Assembly: GCA_937981995.1 (NCBI GenBank)
Contig: CALJNC010000018.1
Coordinates: 1-64,000 of the forward strand
Length of the DNA: 64,000 nt
Reading direction: 5' to 3'
Source: an uncultured Chitinophagaceae bacterium
GTDB taxonomy: Bacteria > Bacteroidota > Bacteroidia > Chitinophagales > Chitinophagaceae
Shown here piece by piece: positions 60,483 to 64,000 of this stretch (its first letter is position 1; each line of letters opens with the position of its first letter). The notes beneath the pieces are model-generated. The model saw only the letters and a program-made list of their open reading frames with translations. It ran no database searches and had not been told where the DNA came from. The position numbers and the translations under genes were made by a program.

Positions 60483-61442
60483 AAAATATTTTCTGTTCTC
60501 CTTATACCATTCGAAAGAACCTTTTAGGCCATCTTGAACAGAGATGACTGGGTCGTATTTTAGAAGCTCCCGAGCTTTTGATATGTCAGCCAGGCTATGA
60601 GGGATATCTCCTACTCTATTGGGACCATGGCTCGGTTTCAGGTCAGAATCTGCTTCAGCACAGATATAATCAAAAAGTTCAAGCAATGTTGTCTTTTGAC
60701 CAAAGGCAACATTATATACCTCATTCAAAGCTTCATTACTATCCGTAAAAAGCGCTCTTATATTAGCCTGAACTACGTTATCAACGTAAGTAAAATCTCT
60801 GCTATAAGAACCATCTCCGTTAATTGTAGGAGGTTCATTATTTAAGACAGCATCCATAAATAATGGAATTACAGCTGCATAAGCTCCTTTTGGACTTTGA
60901 TGTGGTCCAAAAACATTAAAATATCTAAGTCCAATGAAGTCCATGTCATAGGTTTTACCAAATACATCGGCATATAGTTCAACAACATATTTTGTAACAG
61001 CATATGGCGAAAGTGGTTTACCAATTTTATCCTCAACTTTTGGAAGTGTTTTACTATCACCATAGGTTGAAGATGATGCAGCATAAACAATCCGATTTAC
61101 TCCTTCCTCCTTAGCAGCATTAAAAATGTTTAATGAACCAACAATATTCGTATTATTTGTAGCAATTGGATTATTAATACTGCGGGGCACAGATCCAAGA
61201 GCTGCTTGATGACTGACATGTGTAATTCCTTTCATTGCTTTTAGGCAGCTGTTGTAGTCACAGATGCTCGCCTCAACTAATTCAAACTTTTGATGGTTCT
61301 TAACTTCTTCTAAATTCTGACGATATCCTGTTTCGAAATTGTCCATTACACGAACTAATGAAACTCTCTCATCGTTTAATAACGCTCTTAAAAGATTAGA
61401 GCCAATAAAACCTGCACCGCCAGTAAGAAGAATGTTATACAT
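60477..61442 (-). CDS. NAD-dependent UDP-HexNAc 4-epimerase (WbpP/TviC type SDR)
   Basis: 321 residues from MYNILLTGGAGFIGSNLLRALL; the ORF track adds 34 residues with no family features. The NAD motif is TGGAGFIG, and the catalytic set is the S-S-S of YAASSSTYGDSKTLP with Y-x3-K in SPYAVTKYVVELY. VSHQAALGSVPRSINNPIATNNTNIVGSLNIF is characteristic of the WbpP/TviC group that interconverts UDP-GlcNAc and UDP-GalNAc. With the adjacent dehydrogenase it could provide UDP-GalNAcA for a capsule or O-antigen. Confidence 0.92.
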   Translation of the reverse strand: MYNILLTGGAGFIGSNLLRALLNDERVSLVRVMDNFETGYRQNLEEVKNHQKFELVEASICDYNSCLKAMKGITHVSHQAALGSVPRSINNPIATNNTNIVGSLNIFNAAKEEGVNRIVYAASSSTYGDSKTLPKVEDKIGKPLSPYAVTKYVVELYADVFGKTYDMDFIGLRYFNVFGPHQSPKGAYAAVIPLFMDAVLNNEPPTINGDGSYSRDFTYVDNVVQANIRALFTDSNEALNEVYNVAFGQKTTLLELFDYICAEADSDLKPSHGPNRVGDIPHSLADISKARELLKYDPVISVQDGLKGSFEWYKENRKYFL

Positions 61443-61569
61443 GCAAACGCTAAAATACTTCATTGCTCCTTTGCACAGAGTATTTTCTAGTAGAAACTTA
61501 GATTTAATCTTTGGGTTTAACCAAGTTTTATCTAGCTTTAGCATTTAGCACTTGCTACTATTTAATTAA

Positions 61570-62382
61570 ATGAAAAACGCATTTACAATTGATTTTGAGG
61601 ATTGGTATCAAGGAATCACCATCCCAATATCTAAATGGAATCAATATGAAAAAAGAATCCATGTTGGTCATGAAAAATTGCTTAAATTATTACAAAAAAA
61701 TAAGACAAAAGCTACCTACTTCTTATTAGGAAAAGTAATTGAAGAGCACCCTGACATTATCAAAGAAATAATAGCGGAAGGCCATGAAATAGGTTGCCAT
61801 ACATATCAACACAAGGAGTTGTATAATATGACGCCTGAAACGTTTAAGGAAGAAATAACACGTTGTAAGGAGTTGATTAATGAACAGTTTAATATTGACT
61901 ACACTGGTTTTAGAGCACCATATTTTTCACTAGACGAAAGAAGCTGGTGGGCCTTAGATATTTTAAAGGAAGCAGGATTTGAATATGATTCAAGTATTTA
62001 TCCCGGTGATAATAAACGTACAGGTATTAAAGGTTTTAGAAAAGATATTCATTTTTTAGAAAATGGATTACCCGAAGTTCCTTTAAGCAATTTTAAACTA
62101 TTAAAATTTGATGTAGGCTTAGGTGGTGCTTATTTTAGAATCCTCCCCTATTTATATTTTAAACAAAAATTTAAAGCAGCTGCAAAAAATGCTCCTGTAA
62201 TATTTTATATTCATCCGTGGGAGCTTGATCCTGAACATCCTTTTTTACCTGAATTATCTAAACGAATTCGATATCCGCATTACTTCAATTTAAAACGGAC
62301 CGAGTCCAAAATTGACCGATTATTACAGCAATTTGAATTTGCACCCTTAAGTGAAATTGTTGCAAACACTCAACTTGGATAG
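61570..62382 (+). CDS. Polysaccharide deacetylase (NodB fold)
   Basis: 270 residues, soluble. The catalytic Asp is in NAFTIDFEDWYQG, the metal His pair in EGHEIGCHTYQHKEL, and YTGFRAPYFSLDERSW and IFYIHPWELDP complete the NodB fold. The C-terminal part resembles the DUF3473-type deacetylases found in exopolysaccharide loci. It removes acetyl groups from N-acetyl sugars during export or on lipid-linked units. One base separates its stop from the next gene. Confidence 0.92.
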   Translation: MKNAFTIDFEDWYQGITIPISKWNQYEKRIHVGHEKLLKLLQKNKTKATYFLLGKVIEEHPDIIKEIIAEGHEIGCHTYQHKELYNMTPETFKEEITRCKELINEQFNIDYTGFRAPYFSLDERSWWALDILKEAGFEYDSSIYPGDNKRTGIKGFRKDIHFLENGLPEVPLSNFKLLKFDVGLGGAYFRILPYLYFKQKFKAAAKNAPVIFYIHPWELDPEHPFLPELSKRIRYPHYFNLKRTESKIDRLLQQFEFAPLSEIVANTQLG

Positions 62383-62383
62383 T

Positions 62384-63466
62384 ATGACAGAACTAACTTT
62401 TACTCGTTTAGGGCCCAATGATATAGATGAATTATACCTCGCTATGCGCGAAATAATGATTGAAAATCAAACGCACAATGTAGATAGTTATGACAAAGCG
62501 TTTTGGAAATGGCAATATCAAGATTTGCCTGGAAAACGATCATTTGTATACGTAGGAAAAAATATAGACGGAAAAATATTAGCCTATTACCATGTACCAA
62601 TTTATATAGGTCAGGTTGACGGTAAAGATGAGCAATATGCTATGATACAGGATGTAGCGGTAAGCGCATCACTTAGAGGTCAAGGAGTATTTAAACGATT
62701 AGCCATCTATGCAAATGAAGATTTAGATAAAGAAGGAATTAATATTATTTATACTTTCCCAAACCATAAAAGCATACATACGTTTGAAAAGTACAATGCC
62801 TTCTCCCATTTAGACTCCTTACCATCTTACATTCTTCCTCTGGATAATCGAATGATGATTGGTTCAAAGTTTAGTTTGTTGGGTTTACATAAAATAATAG
62901 GTGCACCTTTTAATTTTATATTTAAAATTTTATTCCCAAGTAAAAAACAAAATGGTTTTATAGAACGTGCAAATAATTTTACCGATGAAATAACTAAGGT
63001 CTATCATGAGTTTACCGCTAATTATGCTTTCGGGATTAATAGAAGCAAAGAGTATTTAAATTGGCGTTATATAAACAAACCAAAACAGAATACCCACATC
63101 CTTACTTTAAAAACAAAGGATAATGTAATAAGCGCAACAGCTGTTTTAAAAGAAGATATAATTATGGGAATTCCAACCTTACTTCTAATGGACTTTGCTC
63201 ATACCAATAAATCTGAACATGACTTAATTCAATTATTACGAACGATTCGTTTGCGTCAAAAAGAATTGTTGGGTAAACAATTTGGATTACTATTTATAAC
63301 CAGTTGCAGTTCGTTAAATAGCCGATGGAAAAAAGCAGGCTCGTTTAAACTCCCAGAGAAACTTGTACCTCGACCATTAAATTTACTAGCTCGCAGTTCC
63401 TCCAACCTTAATGTCAATAGTAAAAGCGATTGGTTGATTACCCTATCTGATTGGGACGTACTTTAA
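62384..63466 (+). CDS. GNAT-family N-acetyltransferase
   Basis: 360 residues from MTELTFTRLGPNDIDELYLAM, 1 nt after the deacetylase stop; the ORF track's 11 extra residues overlap that gene. The GNAT fold is shown by YAMIQDVAVSASLRGQGVFKRLAIYANEDL (acetyl-CoA loop RGQGVF) and NIIYTFPNHKSIHTFEKYN. A second GNAT-like half follows (INRSKEYLNWRYINKPK...). Similar two-domain proteins occur in surface-glycan clusters and may acetylate or aminoacylate a sugar. Probable operon with the deacetylase. Confidence 0.87.
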   Translation: MTELTFTRLGPNDIDELYLAMREIMIENQTHNVDSYDKAFWKWQYQDLPGKRSFVYVGKNIDGKILAYYHVPIYIGQVDGKDEQYAMIQDVAVSASLRGQGVFKRLAIYANEDLDKEGINIIYTFPNHKSIHTFEKYNAFSHLDSLPSYILPLDNRMMIGSKFSLLGLHKIIGAPFNFIFKILFPSKKQNGFIERANNFTDEITKVYHEFTANYAFGINRSKEYLNWRYINKPKQNTHILTLKTKDNVISATAVLKEDIIMGIPTLLLMDFAHTNKSEHDLIQLLRTIRLRQKELLGKQFGLLFITSCSSLNSRWKKAGSFKLPEKLVPRPLNLLARSSSNLNVNSKSDWLITLSDWDVL

Positions 63467-64000
63467 AGCAAAGACCTAATTGTTTTATCCAATCCTTTTT
63501 CTAGGCTATACGGCGCTTTAAACTTTGTCTCTTCCTGAATTCTTTTATTAGAAAACTGTGTTGTGGAACAGAATTTTTTAATACGCACTGAGCTTATTTG
63601 CTGTTCTTTACCTGTAATTTTTGCTAAAATATCAAAAGCAACACCTGCTAAATAGCCTACGGGATAAGGTATAGAAAAACTATCCAACGGTCTATTACAA
63701 GAAGTAGAAATTGAATCAATTAATTCCTTTGTGCTTAAATCTGGCTTGTCTACATAATTAAACAAATGATAGCCATTGTAATCATTATCTAATAAATACT
63801 TAAAAAATGCAGCTATGTTCTCCACGTAAGACATAGATTTTTTGTTTTTGCCATTACCTACCATTTTAAAATTTCCTTTTAAAATTTGCTGTAATAAATT
63901 ATATACATTTCCTCTATTCTCCACACCAAATACTACAGTTGGTCTTACAATTACCAGCGTTCGTTCTTCAGCGTTTTCTTCATACCATTCGCGCAATATA
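63463..64000 (-). CDS. Partial NAD-dependent epimerase/dehydratase (runs off the window)
   Basis: The frame is open to base 64000, so the TTG at 63996 is not the start; about 178 C-terminal residues are visible. VIVRPTVVFGVENRGNVYNLLQQILKGNFKMVGNGKNKKSMSYVENIAAFF is the substrate-side part of an extended SDR acting on nucleotide sugars, such as WbpV/FnlB-like or 4-ketoreductases. The Rossmann half is missing beyond the window. It overlaps the GNAT gene by 4 bp, tail to tail, and extends the surface-polysaccharide region. Confidence 0.88.
   Translation of the reverse strand, partial: ILREWYEENAEERTLVIVRPTVVFGVENRGNVYNLLQQILKGNFKMVGNGKNKKSMSYVENIAAFFKYLLDNDYNGYHLFNYVDKPDLSTKELIDSISTSCNRPLDSFSIPYPVGYLAGVAFDILAKITGKEQQISSVRIKKFCSTTQFSNKRIQEETKFKAPYSLEKGLDKTIRSLL

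Noticed and set aside
1-64000. Defence island, prophage, CRISPR-Cas, rRNA operon or toxin-antitoxin pair
   Set aside because: No Cas, restriction, integrase, phage structural or toxin-family signatures and no repeat-spacer array were found on either strand; the only transposase is the RAYT.

Overview
The window reads as a chromosomal stretch of an AT-rich member of the Bacteroidota. The evidence is many secreted proteins with type IX secretion (T9SS) C-terminal sorting domains of both type A (YPNP-containing) and type B (CHU_C-like), a TonB-dependent receptor, S46 peptidase, DUF4349, DUF2330 and DUF502 proteins, a carbamoyl-phosphate synthase large chain without the C-terminal allosteric domain, and promoter -7 boxes of the Bacteroidota form TAnnTTTG. 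Photolyase, heme A synthase and laminarinase suggest a free-living, aerobic, probably aquatic organism. The class or order cannot be fixed from the sequence alone.

Layout: (1) 1-3.2 kb, a beta-glucan locus with a partial carbohydrate-binding T9SS protein, a second T9SS protein and a GH16 beta-glucanase. (2) 3.2-9.2 kb, an NlpC/P60-like cysteine peptidase, carB, then a repeat-rich interval with a REP-associated tyrosine transposase (RAYT) between two matching palindromes and a relic second copy of the carB 3' end. (3) 9.2-18.6 kb, lipoproteins, an FG-GAP T9SS protein and housekeeping or unknown genes (DinB-like, thioredoxin-like, LURP-one-like, META, amidohydrolase, YbjQ plus a 44-residue membrane protein, WYL regulator). 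(4) 18.7-28.6 kb, an RnfD/NqrB-like membrane protein with DUF2330, a LytS/LytTR two-component pair, Kbp (BON-LysM), a MarR regulator and its membrane-protein partner behind a palindromic operator, a GT2 glycosyltransferase and an S46 dipeptidyl-peptidase. (5) 28.7-36.9 kb, a PLD-family lipoprotein, thiolase, a frameshifted T9SS protein, a DUF502-serC operon and a TIGR03032 protein. (6) 37-42 kb, two large tandem paralogous T9SS proteins with VCBS/FG-GAP and SprB repeats. (7) 42-55.3 kb, a GNAT-like protein, TspO, a META lipoprotein, a secreted unknown bracketed by copies of the polA 5' end, polA, a TonB receptor, photolyase, a frameshifted secreted gene, ssb and DUF4349. (8) 55.3-64 kb, a PKD/CHU_C protein, ctaA, rnhB, then a surface-polysaccharide region (nucleotide-sugar dehydrogenase, UDP-HexNAc 4-epimerase type SDR, polysaccharide deacetylase, GNAT, partial epimerase).

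The most unusual signals are genomic rather than enzymatic. A 46-bp exact copy of the polA promoter and first codons lies 658 bp upstream of polA with one gene between. A diverged 20-codon relic of the carB C-terminus lies just beyond the RAYT/palindrome element. In at least a dozen genes the -7 box sits 4-9 nt from the start codon, implying leaderless or near-leaderless transcripts. A perfect 24-bp palindrome lies over the -33 box of the MarR gene. Two secreted-protein genes are each broken by an apparent one-base loss in an A5 run. I see no CRISPR array, phage, convincing rRNA or tRNA, or recognisable defence island.
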